Part shown: positions 1 through 9,206 of the stretch, in pieces
Numbering within the stretch: position 1 is the stretch's first letter
Layout of the letters: the number at the start of each line of letters is the position of its first letter
Notes under the pieces: generated by a model
Database searches by the model: none
The model's input: only the letters and a program-made list of their open reading frames with translations
Told to the model about the DNA's origin: nothing
Translations under genes and position numbers: made by a program
Assembly (NCBI GenBank): GCA_031553755.1
Contig: JAVBKZ010000039.1
Location: 14,413 to 78,412 of the forward strand
From: JAIRVZ01 sp031553755
GTDB lineage: Bacteria > Bacteroidota > Bacteroidia > Bacteroidales > Azobacteroidaceae
Direction: 5' to 3'
DNA: 64,000 nucleotides

Positions 1-48
1 CCTGTTAGAGTTTAATTACTGCCTTTTTGGTCATTAATTGATTTCAAA

Positions 49-942
49 GTGAAAAATTCTCCTTTCCTTCAAAAAAACGATTTGATTTCCATAATCGCAC
101 CCTCCGGTAAAGTCAATAAAGATTATGTAATAAACAGTAAAAAGCTATTTGAACGTTTTGGATTTCAAACAAAATTGGGTTCTCATGTTTTTTCTCAATA
201 CGGACGGTTTGCCGGAACTCAAGACGAACGTTTATCTGACTTACAGGAAGCATTGGACGATCCGCAATCTAAAGCCATTTTTTGCGCGCGGGGAGGATAC
301 GGAGTTATTCATCTTTTAGAAAAATTATCATTAAATCAATTCAATAAAAATCCGAAATTCATTATAGGATACAGTGATATTACCGCGCTGCACTCAGTTA
401 TCAACAACGCAGGCATTTGCAGTATTCATGCTCCAATGTCTTCACATTTATCTGAAGAACACGAAGATGCGGCAACTTTATACCTAATGGATTTACTTTC
501 CGGAAAATTACCCGGTTATCAAATAGATTTTCATCATCTTAATAAAACAGGACAAGCCAAAGGAATTCTTAGAGGAGGAAATCTTTCTGTTTTAGCTTCA
601 CTCCGGGGAACCCCTTTTGACTTCCCCGCTGAAAATACTATTTTATTTATAGAAGATATTTCCGAACAGGCCTATCACATCGAGCGAATGATGTATAATC
701 TAAAAACAGGAGGAATACTGAAAAAAATTTCAGGTTTGATTGTTGGACAATTTTCTGATTGCGAAGAGGATGAATCACTTTGTAAAACCATATATCAAGC
801 TATTTTTGATTTGGTTTCGGAATATAATTATCCTGTTTGTTTCAATTTCCCTGTAGGTCATGTAAAAGATAATTATCCGATGATTTGCGGAGCTGTCGTT
901 CATTTATCCGTTAATGATTCGAATTGTGTGATAGAATATTAA
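49..942 (+). CDS. ldcA: LD-carboxypeptidase (peptidase family S66)
   Basis: A cytoplasmic serine peptidase that removes the terminal D-alanine from murein tetrapeptides during peptidoglycan recycling. The 297-residue length and the opening (PPFL-like start, then IIAPSG at 15-20) fit family S66. The expected Ser-Glu-His triad is visible: Ser109 in GYSD, Glu202 in FIED and His271 in VGHVKDN. The start is a GTG at 49; an in-frame TAA lies 15 bases upstream and the alignment to family N-termini begins right here. The gene converges on the LacI-type gene and their stop codons overlap in a shared TTAA, so neither has a spacer terminator. Family assignment is firm; physiological role is inferred from the family. 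Confidence 0.9.
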   Translation: MKNSPFLQKNDLISIIAPSGKVNKDYVINSKKLFERFGFQTKLGSHVFSQYGRFAGTQDERLSDLQEALDDPQSKAIFCARGGYGVIHLLEKLSLNQFNKNPKFIIGYSDITALHSVINNAGICSIHAPMSSHLSEEHEDAATLYLMDLLSGKLPGYQIDFHHLNKTGQAKGILRGGNLSVLASLRGTPFDFPAENTILFIEDISEQAYHIERMMYNLKTGGILKKISGLIVGQFSDCEEDESLCKTIYQAIFDLVSEYNYPVCFNFPVGHVKDNYPMICGAVVHLSVNDSNCVIEY

Positions 943-2003
943 AATTCCAGATAAAAATCAACATTTTCTCGTGTTAAAATATCAATAGGGGCATAGTTTA
1001 CCGGATAAATATTTTTTCTGAAAATCAAATAATCACTCAGCGCCTTAATCCCCTTACAACCTTGTTCTTCAGGACGTTGAGCTATCAAATAAGATATCGT
1101 GTCATTTTTTAGAAATTTGATATTCCGATCTAATAAGTCATATCCGATAAGTGAAATATTTTTCAAATTGTATTTTTCGACAAATTCAGCTAAAACATAA
1201 GCTTTTGAAGAAAAAATAACCGCTCCCTGAATATTTTTATTTCCTAAAAATAATTTCCGCATTATTTCTTCATTTTTTTCAGGCTCTTCTATATACAATA
1301 TCGACTTGTGCAGTTTACATTCTGATCGTTTTTCCAAAACATATTTTTCAAAACCTTCCATGCGCATACTTATCTGATTTGAAGGCGTTTGTCCGGCATG
1401 AAAAAAACTGAATATCGCTATTTCACGCAATTCAGGATTTTGGGTAAATAGTAATTTAGCGCCCAAATATCCACTTTGATGAGAATCTTGTCCATAATAA
1501 GCTAATGAATGAGATTTCTCTACCCTCGAATCAATAAAAACGTACGGGATCTTTTCTCTGTCCAATTTGCAGGTAAAATCATAGGTCACAGACTTTAAAG
1601 AAGGAGTAAGCAATAGACCGTCAGGAAGTTCTTTGAGAACTTTTTCCATTGCTTTACAAAAAGACTCTACGCTATATTGCGCGAAATAAACGACTTCTAC
1701 GGAAACTCTAAAATCTACAATCTCCAATGCAGCTTTTTGGATTCCCATTTCAATTTTTTCCCAATAATCTCCGGAATTATATCCAGGAATAACAGCTAAA
1801 AGCCTGAAATTTTTCTTCGAAGCTAAAGCGCTGGCATATACATTCGGAGTATAATTGATATATTTCAGAACATCTTCTACTTTTTTTCGTGATTTTTCTG
1901 AGACATTACCTCTGTTATGGAGTACCCTGTCGACAGTGCCGGGAGATACACCGGCTTTTTCCGCGATATCCTTGATTTTAATTTTTTGAGGAAACATATT
2001 CAT
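939..2003 (-). CDS. LacI-family transcriptional regulator
   Basis: A one-component sugar-responsive DNA-binding regulator. Residues 8-55 form the LacI helix-turn-helix with the typical IKDIAEKAGVSPGTVDRVLHNRG pattern split over two helices, followed by the hinge helix (YTPNVYASALASKK). The remainder, about 65-350, is a periplasmic-binding-protein-like sensor domain. It begins 30 bp downstream of the DEAD-box helicase stop, so co-transcription is possible. Met3 at 1997 is an equally usable start. The operator target is unknown; the window contains a CG-centred palindrome at 23711-23728 upstream of the uronate operon, but nothing links the two directly. The 3' end overlaps the convergent ldcA by four bases. 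Confidence 0.88.
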   Translation of the reverse strand: MNMFPQKIKIKDIAEKAGVSPGTVDRVLHNRGNVSEKSRKKVEDVLKYINYTPNVYASALASKKNFRLLAVIPGYNSGDYWEKIEMGIQKAALEIVDFRVSVEVVYFAQYSVESFCKAMEKVLKELPDGLLLTPSLKSVTYDFTCKLDREKIPYVFIDSRVEKSHSLAYYGQDSHQSGYLGAKLLFTQNPELREIAIFSFFHAGQTPSNQISMRMEGFEKYVLEKRSECKLHKSILYIEEPEKNEEIMRKLFLGNKNIQGAVIFSSKAYVLAEFVEKYNLKNISLIGYDLLDRNIKFLKNDTISYLIAQRPEEQGCKGIKALSDYLIFRKNIYPVNYAPIDILTRENVDFYLEF

Positions 2004-2033
2004 CGGGGTGACGTTTTTTAGACTAACGACAAA

Positions 2034-3863
2034 TTACTTTCTTCCGGAATAATTTTTTTTCCCTTTATCTTTGTCCCTTCTGTCTTTTTCCCTTTTATCT
2101 CCTTTGTTTTTTCCTCCTCCGTAATTTTCCGAATTTTTGTATTTCTTCGAATTATCTATTTTTTTTTGTCTATCTTCCGAAGGAGCCTCTTGGGCTTGTT
2201 CTACAGAAACCTTCCTTCCGAAAAAGTCTACATTTTTCAACGCCTTGATCACTTTATTGCCATCATCATTCTTGACTTCGAAAAATGAGAAATTTTTCAT
2301 CAAATCAATACGTCCGATATCCACTTTTTTGCCGGGAATATTGTCATTAAGTAGTCCGATAATATCCTGAGGTTTAATTCTGTCGGTTCTTCCCAAATTG
2401 ATAAACAAGCGGGTATATCCTTTTTCGGCTCCTCTTCCTCCGCCGTTTCCTTCTTCATTTCTACGGTCTCCGCGTCTCTTATCTCCTCTATTATTATCTC
2501 CTCTACCTCCTCTATTGCTACCTCTATCCGAAAAAGAAGGTGTTTCAATATCTCCAGCTTGCCTGTAATAATCAATCAAACGATTAAATTCCAAGGAAAT
2601 AACGCGTTTAACGATATCTTCTTTATCCAACCAATCTAATTTTCTGAAAATAGATGGCATCAAAGGGGCTATTTCTTCTTCGTTTACTTTTACTTTTTCA
2701 ATTTTATCTACTAAAGTAAAAAGTTGTTTTTCGCAAATTTGATCCCCTGTTGGAATTATACCCTCCTCAAAGTTTCGGTTAATTATTTTTTCAATTTCCC
2801 TTACTTTATGTTTTTCTTTTAAGTGAATGATCGATACGGAAGTTCCTGTACGTCCCGCGCGACCTGTACGCCCGCTTCTGTGGGTATACGACTCTACGTC
2901 GTCGGGCAAACCATAATTGATGACATGAGTTAATTCATCTACATCCAAACCTCTGGCCGCGACATCCGTAGCGACTAAGAGTTGTATATTATTTACACGG
3001 AAACGATGCATTACGTAATCGCGCTGTTGTTGCGACAAGTCTCCATGTAGAGAATCCGCGTTATATCCGTCTTTAATCAAAAGATCCGCTATTTCTTGCG
3101 TTTCTTTTCTGGTACGGCAAAAAATGATACCGTAAATATTCGGATTATAATCGGCTATACGTTTTAATGCTAAATATTTATCTTTCGCATGAACCATATA
3201 ATATACATGCCTTACATTCTTAGTTCCTTCGTTTTTCTTTCCGATAATAATTTCTTTCGGAGAACGCATGTATTTTTTGGTAATATTGGCTATTCCATTA
3301 GGCATTGTCGCTGAAAACAACAACATATTCCTGTTATCGGGAACGTACGAAAGTATTTCATCAATGCTTTCAGAAAAACCCATATTCAACATTTCATCCG
3401 CTTCGTCTAAAATGACATTGCGAACTTCTTTCAAATCAACGGTTTTTCTTTTAATTAAGTCAATTAAACGTCCGGGAGTCGCTACTACAATATGAACACC
3501 TCTCTTCAAGGCTTTTATTTGACTTTCAATGCTTGAACCTCCATAAACGGGTAGCACTTTCAAATCATCGATATACTTGGAGTAGTCATTCAAATCATCT
3601 GCTATTTGTAAGCAAAGTTCTCTTGTAGGACATAAAATGAGAGCTTGAGGTTGGTATTTCTTTACTTCAATTCGCTGTATTATAGGTAATCCAAAAGCAG
3701 CAGTTTTTCCGGTTCCGGTTTGCGCCAAGGCTATAACTTCATTATCGTTGCCGAGTAAATACGGAATCACTTCTTCTTGTACCGGCATGGGAGACTCATA
3801 TCCCATTTCGCTGATTGCCCTGATAATTAACGGGGCAACGCCTAATTCTTCAAATGTTTTCAA
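2034..3863 (-). CDS. deaD: DEAD-box ATP-dependent RNA helicase, DeaD/CsdA type
   Basis: Unwinds structured RNA in ribosome assembly and cold-stress translation. The motifs appear in order: Q-motif (F4 and the PVQ around 27-29), Walker A AQTGTGKT 47-54, PTREL 79-83, VATPGR 127-132, DEAD 153-156, SAT 184-186 and HRSGRTGRAGR near 330. After the two RecA domains comes an Arg/Gly-rich linker (about 445-475), a DbpA-type RNA-binding domain (about 480-555) and a very basic Lys-rich tail to 609. This is the long DeaD/CsdA layout rather than a short RhlE layout. A good -7 promoter box lies at 3897-3904, right at the end of the upstream phosphatase gene. Paralogue-level naming is less certain than the family. 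Confidence 0.93.
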   Translation of the reverse strand: MKTFEELGVAPLIIRAISEMGYESPMPVQEEVIPYLLGNDNEVIALAQTGTGKTAAFGLPIIQRIEVKKYQPQALILCPTRELCLQIADDLNDYSKYIDDLKVLPVYGGSSIESQIKALKRGVHIVVATPGRLIDLIKRKTVDLKEVRNVILDEADEMLNMGFSESIDEILSYVPDNRNMLLFSATMPNGIANITKKYMRSPKEIIIGKKNEGTKNVRHVYYMVHAKDKYLALKRIADYNPNIYGIIFCRTRKETQEIADLLIKDGYNADSLHGDLSQQQRDYVMHRFRVNNIQLLVATDVAARGLDVDELTHVINYGLPDDVESYTHRSGRTGRAGRTGTSVSIIHLKEKHKVREIEKIINRNFEEGIIPTGDQICEKQLFTLVDKIEKVKVNEEEIAPLMPSIFRKLDWLDKEDIVKRVISLEFNRLIDYYRQAGDIETPSFSDRGSNRGGRGDNNRGDKRRGDRRNEEGNGGGRGAEKGYTRLFINLGRTDRIKPQDIIGLLNDNIPGKKVDIGRIDLMKNFSFFEVKNDDGNKVIKALKNVDFFGRKVSVEQAQEAPSEDRQKKIDNSKKYKNSENYGGGKNKGDKREKDRRDKDKGKKNYSGRK

Positions 3864-3896
3864 AATAAAAAGATAAACTTATATATAAATAAGTTG

Positions 3897-3904
3897 CAAA
3901 GGTA
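3897..3904 (-). promoter_or_regulatory. -7 promoter box for the DEAD-box helicase gene
   Basis: Reads TACCTTTG followed by C on the minus strand, matching the Bacteroidota -7 consensus TAnnTTTG. It lies 34 bp before the helicase start. It directly abuts the stop codon of the upstream phosphatase, so any -33 element must be inside that gene; no clean TTTG is seen there. Confidence 0.6.
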
Positions 3905-3905
3905 G

Positions 3906-4979
3906 TTATTTTTCTTCTTTTTTATATAACAATACATCTTTCAATTTTTCTATTTTAGAATTATCCATTTTTAATTCTTTAGAAAAATATTCTTCTACCG
4001 ACCCATATTTTTCAGCCAAAAAATGTCTTGTATATTTTATAGTAGTTTCTTGCGCTATCAAAAACGCGCTTAACGCCTCTTGAGCGTTATCAGGAAGTGT
4101 ATCCGAATTAAGCATTACCCTTGTGTAATCGACATAGGTATTCGAAAACATATAATCCTGATGGATCTGGTCTTCGTTTACATCTAAAGCGGCTAATGTT
4201 ATCGCAATTACAATCCCGGCACGATCTTTTCCCATTGAACAAAAAACAATAAGAGGATAATTATTCGGGTCTGACAATATTTGGAAATAACGAATAAGAT
4301 GATCTGCATTTTGAACAATAAAATTGACATGAAAATCCTTTTGTTTATCTATGACTTCATTTCGCGTCATTTTATTCGCAAGAATATCTTTAAGCACAAA
4401 TTGCAGATTTAGAGATCTGAAAGGTATTCTTATGTACTGTTGCGCGTTGAACGCGGGAGGAGATATTTCCGACTCTTTATCGGTCCTCAAGTCTATCAAA
4501 GTTTTTATGCCCAATTCATTGAGAATATCAATATCATTTTTTCTCGCATTACTAAGAGAAGCTGACCTGTAAATTTTACCCCATTTTACTTGTCGGCCTT
4601 CCTGATTTCGATAACCTCCTACATCTCTTATGTTAATAATATTTTCAGCGTGAACAACTCTATCTGAAGTTATTGTTTGTACTTTAGAGTCAAAATCAAG
4701 TTTAAAATAACTTCTCAATTTTTTTTCATGAGGAACAACAACGAACCCTTCTTGAATCGGCACTTCTACCTCAAACTGTGAATTTTCAAGAAAATCAGGA
4801 TTTTCGGAACGATAAATTTTTACTTTACCATCAATTGGTGGAAAAGTTTCCCATTTAATCAAGTAGTCTCCGCTCTTATTCAACTCACAGGCAGTTCTTA
4901 CATCAATTTTGTGTTCAGAACAAGAATAAAAAAAACTTGTCAAACAAGTAGAAAAAAGCAATAATAACAATTTGTTCAT
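3906..4979 (-). CDS. Lipoprotein tyrosine/dual-specificity phosphatase (Y_phosphatase3-like)
   Basis: An exported phosphatase of the IphP-like class. The N-terminus is an SPII signal with lipobox FFYSC (Cys20). Residues 20-110 look like an Ig/fibronectin-like presenting region. The phosphatase domain starts near 112 with INIRDVGGYRNQEGR, followed by KIYRSASL and a DLR motif. The catalytic CX5R P-loop is CSMGKDR, Cys247 to Arg253. The lipobox lacks an obvious +2 Asp, so surface or outer-membrane sorting is likely rather than retention in the inner membrane. It is transcribed toward the helicase gene 42 bp away. The substrate cannot be deduced. Confidence 0.85.
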   Translation of the reverse strand: MNKLLLLLFSTCLTSFFYSCSEHKIDVRTACELNKSGDYLIKWETFPPIDGKVKIYRSENPDFLENSQFEVEVPIQEGFVVVPHEKKLRSYFKLDFDSKVQTITSDRVVHAENIINIRDVGGYRNQEGRQVKWGKIYRSASLSNARKNDIDILNELGIKTLIDLRTDKESEISPPAFNAQQYIRIPFRSLNLQFVLKDILANKMTRNEVIDKQKDFHVNFIVQNADHLIRYFQILSDPNNYPLIVFCSMGKDRAGIVIAITLAALDVNEDQIHQDYMFSNTYVDYTRVMLNSDTLPDNAQEALSAFLIAQETTIKYTRHFLAEKYGSVEEYFSKELKMDNSKIEKLKDVLLYKKEEK

Positions 4980-5208
4980 TTTTTAAGCGTGTTCGTGTGC
5001 AAATTAGCGTGTAAAGGTAACAAACATTTTCAGAACAATCCGTATATTATATTTATTTAACCAATCCCAGGCGTTTTGTTAAATATGTTTAATAAAAATA
5101 AGGAGTTGAAATGAGGTTGTCCGAAAAGTCTTAACATTCAGCATTCGGATTACACCAATATTCATAAATTATTTATCAACAAAAGGCTTATAATTCCTAA
5201 TTTTTACG

Positions 5209-5216
5209 TAAGTTTG
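5209..5216 (+). promoter_or_regulatory. -7 promoter box for rnhB
   Basis: TAAGTTTG followed by C fits TAnnTTTG and lies 21 bp upstream of the rnhB ATG. No convincing -33 TTTG is seen upstream. The 258-bp spacer 4980-5237 is a divergent promoter region; apart from this box and a weaker TACCTTTA on the minus strand near 5014-5021 (serving the phosphatase gene) I see no structure in it. Confidence 0.45.
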
Positions 5217-5237
5217 CTTGGTTTTAAATCCTTATAA

Positions 5238-5846
5238 ATGCTTTTGTCACATTTAAATATAAATTATATTGAAGCCGGATGCGATGAAGCAGGACGTGGA
5301 TGTTTAGCAGGACCTGTTTTTGCGGCATCTGTCATTCTTCCAAAAGATTTTTATTGTGAAGAACTTAATGATTCGAAACAATTAACAGAAAAACAACGTT
5401 TCAAACTGAGAGGTATTATTGAAAAAGAAGCATTGACATTCGCTGTCGGAATCGTATCTTCGAAAGAAATTGACGAAATAAATATATTGAATGCCTCTTT
5501 TCTCGCAATGCATAGGGCGATTGAAAAATTATCCATTATTCCTGAATTCCTATTAATAGATGGTAACCGTTTCAAAAAATACAAAGAAATTCCTCATTCA
5601 TGCATTGTAAAAGGAGATGGTAAATATTTGTCAATCGCAGCCGCGTCAATCCTTGCAAAGACTTATAGAGATGACCATATGCTCCAATTACATGCGGAAT
5701 ATGACATATATGACTGGAAAAATAACAAAGGCTACCCTACTCCCAAACATCGAAACGGAATCAGGGAACACGGAATAAGTCCTCACCATAGAAACAGTTT
5801 TACATTGCTTCCTGAAGACAAACAATTATCCATCAAGTTTGAATAA
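5238..5846 (+). CDS. rnhB: Ribonuclease HII
   Basis: Removes ribonucleotides and RNA-DNA hybrids. Metal-binding acidic residues are visible: DEAGRG with Asp16 and Glu17, LLIDGNRF near 105-112, and the later Asp in AKTYRDDHM. Length, 202 residues, is standard. The next gene begins 21 bp downstream on the same strand, so the two may be co-transcribed although they are functionally unrelated. Confidence 0.95.
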   Translation: MLLSHLNINYIEAGCDEAGRGCLAGPVFAASVILPKDFYCEELNDSKQLTEKQRFKLRGIIEKEALTFAVGIVSSKEIDEINILNASFLAMHRAIEKLSIIPEFLLIDGNRFKKYKEIPHSCIVKGDGKYLSIAAASILAKTYRDDHMLQLHAEYDIYDWKNNKGYPTPKHRNGIREHGISPHHRNSFTLLPEDKQLSIKFE

Positions 5847-5867
5847 AAACATCAAAAATAAAATAAA

Positions 5868-6662
5868 ATGAAAAAGCTATTATTAAGTCTCATTGCTTCA
5901 TTTGTTTCTTTATGTATATCTGCACAACATTATCAAGAAATTGCACTTTGGCAGAAAACTTATGAAGATAATCCTGTAATTAAAGTATTTCTTCCCGAAA
6001 AATCTAATGGAAAAGCAATCATTGCGTGTCCGGGAGGAGGATACCAAGGTTTAGCGATAGAAAAAGAAGGTACCAGATTTGCTCCTTGGCTCAATGAACA
6101 AGGTATCGCCTTGATTGTTTTGAAATACCGGATGCCCAAAGGAGATCACGAAATACCCTTATCCGATGCCCAACAAGCCATCAAAATTGTACGTCAATAC
6201 GCGAAAGAATGGAATATCGATCCAAACAAAGTCGGCATTATGGGATTTTCCGCCGGAGGACACTTAGCATCTACTCTTTCAACCCATTTTAACAAGGAAA
6301 CCCGTCCGGATTTTCAAATTCTGTTTTATCCGGTAATAACAATGGATAAATCTTATACGCATGGAGGTTCCCGTAAAAATTTGTTAGGAGAAAATCCTTC
6401 TGACGAATTAGTTAAATTATATTCGAACGAATTGCAAGTGACATCCGAAACTCCTAAAGCTTTTATCCTTTTCAGCAACGATGACAAAGTTGTTCCATCT
6501 CTCAACGGTGTGAATTATTATTTAGCATTACAGAAAAATAAAATATCAGCAGAAATTCACATTTATCCAACCGGAGGACATGGATGGGGTTTCAATGATG
6601 ATTTTATCTATAAACCTCAATGGACAGAGGCATTGAAAAAATGGTTAGAATTAGAAAAATAA
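5868..6662 (+). CDS. Exported alpha/beta-hydrolase, acetyl-esterase type (BD-FAE-like)
   Basis: A secreted or periplasmic esterase with a cleavable signal peptide ending at CISAQ (residue 20). It has an oxyanion-hole CPGGGY at 54-59, nucleophile Ser128 in GFSAGGHLAS, acid Asp205 or Asp206 in SNDDKVVP and catalytic His238 in GGHGW. This pattern is that of Bacteroidota acetylxylan/feruloyl-type esterases from polysaccharide loci. No glycosidase lies beside it, so the substrate is open. Confidence 0.85.
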   Translation: MKKLLLSLIASFVSLCISAQHYQEIALWQKTYEDNPVIKVFLPEKSNGKAIIACPGGGYQGLAIEKEGTRFAPWLNEQGIALIVLKYRMPKGDHEIPLSDAQQAIKIVRQYAKEWNIDPNKVGIMGFSAGGHLASTLSTHFNKETRPDFQILFYPVITMDKSYTHGGSRKNLLGENPSDELVKLYSNELQVTSETPKAFILFSNDDKVVPSLNGVNYYLALQKNKISAEIHIYPTGGHGWGFNDDFIYKPQWTEALKKWLELEK

Positions 6663-6966
6663 TTTGAGCCTATCGTTGTTATAGATAATTTTTATCGTCA
6701 TCGTTTTTGATCTAATTGTCAATAGTGTGTCATCACATTTAGTCTATTTATTTAATACTAACTGCTTGATTTTCAGAATTAAATAATTTTAGAATACGAA
6801 TTAATTTTGAACAATATATTTATTTTTTCACCAACACATAGCGTTTTAGTGTTGCAAAGCAAAATTAGTCATCTATTCATCGTTTTAGAATTTAATTTTT
6901 GAAAGAAAACACAAAAACACAGAAAGACACTTTCTGTGTTTTTGATTCTTTATACTGAATTCTTTA
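6663..6966. other. Intergenic region between convergent genes
   Basis: 304 bp separating the esterase gene from the convergent T9SS cargo gene. It is AT-rich with no ORF. The only structure I see is the strong hairpin terminator at 6913-6943. Confidence 0.7.
6913..6943. terminator. Bidirectional hairpin terminator
   Basis: A perfect 14-bp stem (AAAAACACAGAAAG pairing with CTTTCTGTGTTTTT) with a 3-nt loop. The A-run on one side and T-run on the other let it serve both the plus-strand esterase and the minus-strand SusC operon, which ends 24 bp away. Confidence 0.8.
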
Positions 6967-9180
6967 TTATTTGGTTACCTTAGTTGAGTAAGAACCATTT
7001 TTCCCTGAAAATTTCAAGATATATACTCCGGAAGGCAAATATTTGTGATCAAAGGAATAAATTCCGCTCGAAGGTAGATTTACCTCTTGCAATTTTAATC
7101 CGGAAACACTATAAATTTCCAACAAATTCACACTTGCATAATTCATTTCAAAAGCGCTTCCATTGTTAGAAATTTGAGGTTGAGGAATCGTTGTTCCTTT
7201 GATGGAAGAAACCACTCCTTGTTTTACAGGGATAACCAAATCGTCAGTACCCGGTTGAGTTATTCTTATTGTAGAAGAACGGATTCCAACAGGTAACGCT
7301 TCATAAGAAAAACTTAAATTAAACAAATATTTAGACGGACTGTTATCAAACGTGGCTCCTGATAAAGAAATCCAATTTTCATCTGTATAAATTTTTATTT
7401 TATCGGGAGTAAAAGTTGTTTCTACGCTAATAGATGCTGTTCCTGCTGTTGTTCCACAGATAATTTCCTCTTTATCTTCCGGATGCAAAACAGGGAAAGC
7501 CAAATAGGGTACAAATAGCAACGAATATCTTCCTCTATACCTGTCAATTGCACTCATTAATTTTTGCTCTTGATCATCATATTTGACTAAAACAAAAGCG
7601 TTAGATTCTTGCATATCGCTATAATTATTGGAATATACTCCTAAAGAAACGTTGGGAACATTAAACCCTCTCAACATATATAAAATTGGATAATCAATAG
7701 TTAATGTATCATTCAGTGTGAAATTCAAAACTTTAAAATCAGCACCAACACTTTTGGCATCAGATATTTTGAGGGTTCCTGAAGTCATCAAAATTAAATT
7801 ACCTTTTTCATCAACCTTCATCGCGTCTAATGTTAGTTCTGTATCCGCAGGTCCGGCCAAAGTTCCTAGAAAGACACTAACATTAGAGACCAAAGCCTTT
7901 TGGGCCGGTTTTTCAAACCAGTTACCTACAGCTTCATAGGAATAACTTTTTTGTTCCGGTGTTGTGGAAGTATACTTACAAGTACCGAAAAGAAAATATT
8001 CACTATTGCTGAATTTAGCAGTAGTAATTGAATTATTTAAGTCAAGATTCATCGCATAACCATAGTGGCCAGCTTTCAAAGTCGCTGTACTTCTATAACT
8101 ATACTGAAATGTATTATTTTTAGCATCTAAATAAGAAGTCAAATATGGAAGTTCGGCAGCGTCAGTAGACACTGAAAATTCAGGAGAATATTCTTCACTA
8201 TCCAGATAAGGATATCCATCTTTATATATTCCATCCCAATAATAACGCTCAGAATACCATGAATCATTTACAAATCGCATTTTTTTATATGCAGGAACAA
8301 AATATCCCGGAGAGATAGCTACATCATCGCTAAATCCGTTATAATAAGTCCCAATAGGTCTATAATACCATGCGGAAGGATATAAATTTCCTACGAAGAT
8401 ATCATCGACTCCCATAGATCCTCCTCCTTTACCTATATAACGGAAAGCTATTTTTATTTTTTTAGAGGCATAATCATGCAATTTAACGTGCATTTGACGA
8501 TATCCTACTTCTTCGAATTCTTCAGATGAATATGACGCATCCTCTGTAGCGTCAAATATTTTTGTAAATTCTCCTCCATCAACTGAAATCATCACCTGAA
8601 GAGTAGCGGTCACTTGATCTTTATGTATAACTCCATACTTATCTTTAAAATACATCTCCGATGGATTTGATAAAAGATAAAATATCAAATCGTTTTGTGC
8701 GCCTAATGTTAATTCCGGAGTTATCAACCACTCATCAGATTGATTATCATAATCAAATTCAATAAAGGATACATACTGACCTGAATTTGCTACTTTTTCA
8801 GGGATTCCAATAAACCAAGTATTTTTAGGAGTATAAGTATTAGTAACCTTACGTGTCCAACCTGTTGGCAACCAACTTTGGTCAGAACCTGTAAAAGCTT
8901 CAAAATTTTCATTCAAAAGAGTGTCTCCCGACAATTGGGTTGCGGCAGCACTTTTGAGTCTTCCTGAGTTTGTTAAATTAATAGAAAGCTTACCTTGAGA
9001 AGAACTTTTCAATGCAGATGTTTCTTCTTCCGAAATAAAAGTTAATGGAATAGAAAAAGAATTATTTTTTACCACAAACTGACTCATGTTCAAATCGTTA
9101 CCGATTTTTTGCGCCACCATTGACAATGATGGAAACAATACGAGAGCGAAAACGCTAAAAAAATGAATAATTGATTTCAT
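6967..9180 (-). CDS. T9SS-secreted adhesin-like protein with choice-of-anchor J domain
   Basis: A cell-surface or secreted protein. I chose the ATG at 9180 (MKSIIHFFSVFALVLFPSL), which gives a clean signal peptide and removes the overlap with the upstream gene that an ATG at 9213 would cause. After about residue 90 there is a cleaved-adhesin/jelly-roll domain (LLNENFEAF start, GWTRK, WFIG, EWLITPELTL, MGVDDIFVG). A BACON-like repeat occurs near 580-655. The last 70 residues are a type A T9SS sorting domain (LEIYSVSG.., GIYSFDH, LPSGVYILKFSG, TKVTK end). It is the last gene of the SusC operon. Confidence 0.82.
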   Translation of the reverse strand: MKSIIHFFSVFALVLFPSLSMVAQKIGNDLNMSQFVVKNNSFSIPLTFISEEETSALKSSSQGKLSINLTNSGRLKSAAATQLSGDTLLNENFEAFTGSDQSWLPTGWTRKVTNTYTPKNTWFIGIPEKVANSGQYVSFIEFDYDNQSDEWLITPELTLGAQNDLIFYLLSNPSEMYFKDKYGVIHKDQVTATLQVMISVDGGEFTKIFDATEDASYSSEEFEEVGYRQMHVKLHDYASKKIKIAFRYIGKGGGSMGVDDIFVGNLYPSAWYYRPIGTYYNGFSDDVAISPGYFVPAYKKMRFVNDSWYSERYYWDGIYKDGYPYLDSEEYSPEFSVSTDAAELPYLTSYLDAKNNTFQYSYRSTATLKAGHYGYAMNLDLNNSITTAKFSNSEYFLFGTCKYTSTTPEQKSYSYEAVGNWFEKPAQKALVSNVSVFLGTLAGPADTELTLDAMKVDEKGNLILMTSGTLKISDAKSVGADFKVLNFTLNDTLTIDYPILYMLRGFNVPNVSLGVYSNNYSDMQESNAFVLVKYDDQEQKLMSAIDRYRGRYSLLFVPYLAFPVLHPEDKEEIICGTTAGTASISVETTFTPDKIKIYTDENWISLSGATFDNSPSKYLFNLSFSYEALPVGIRSSTIRITQPGTDDLVIPVKQGVVSSIKGTTIPQPQISNNGSAFEMNYASVNLLEIYSVSGLKLQEVNLPSSGIYSFDHKYLPSGVYILKFSGKNGSYSTKVTK

Positions 9181-9206
9181 ATTGTAATTGAAATTTAGTT
9201 TTAATT

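Noticed and set aside
2300..2575. Alternative-frame ORF inside the helicase C-terminal region
   Set aside because: It results from the repetitive Arg/Gly-rich linker; the helicase frame carries the conserved domain.
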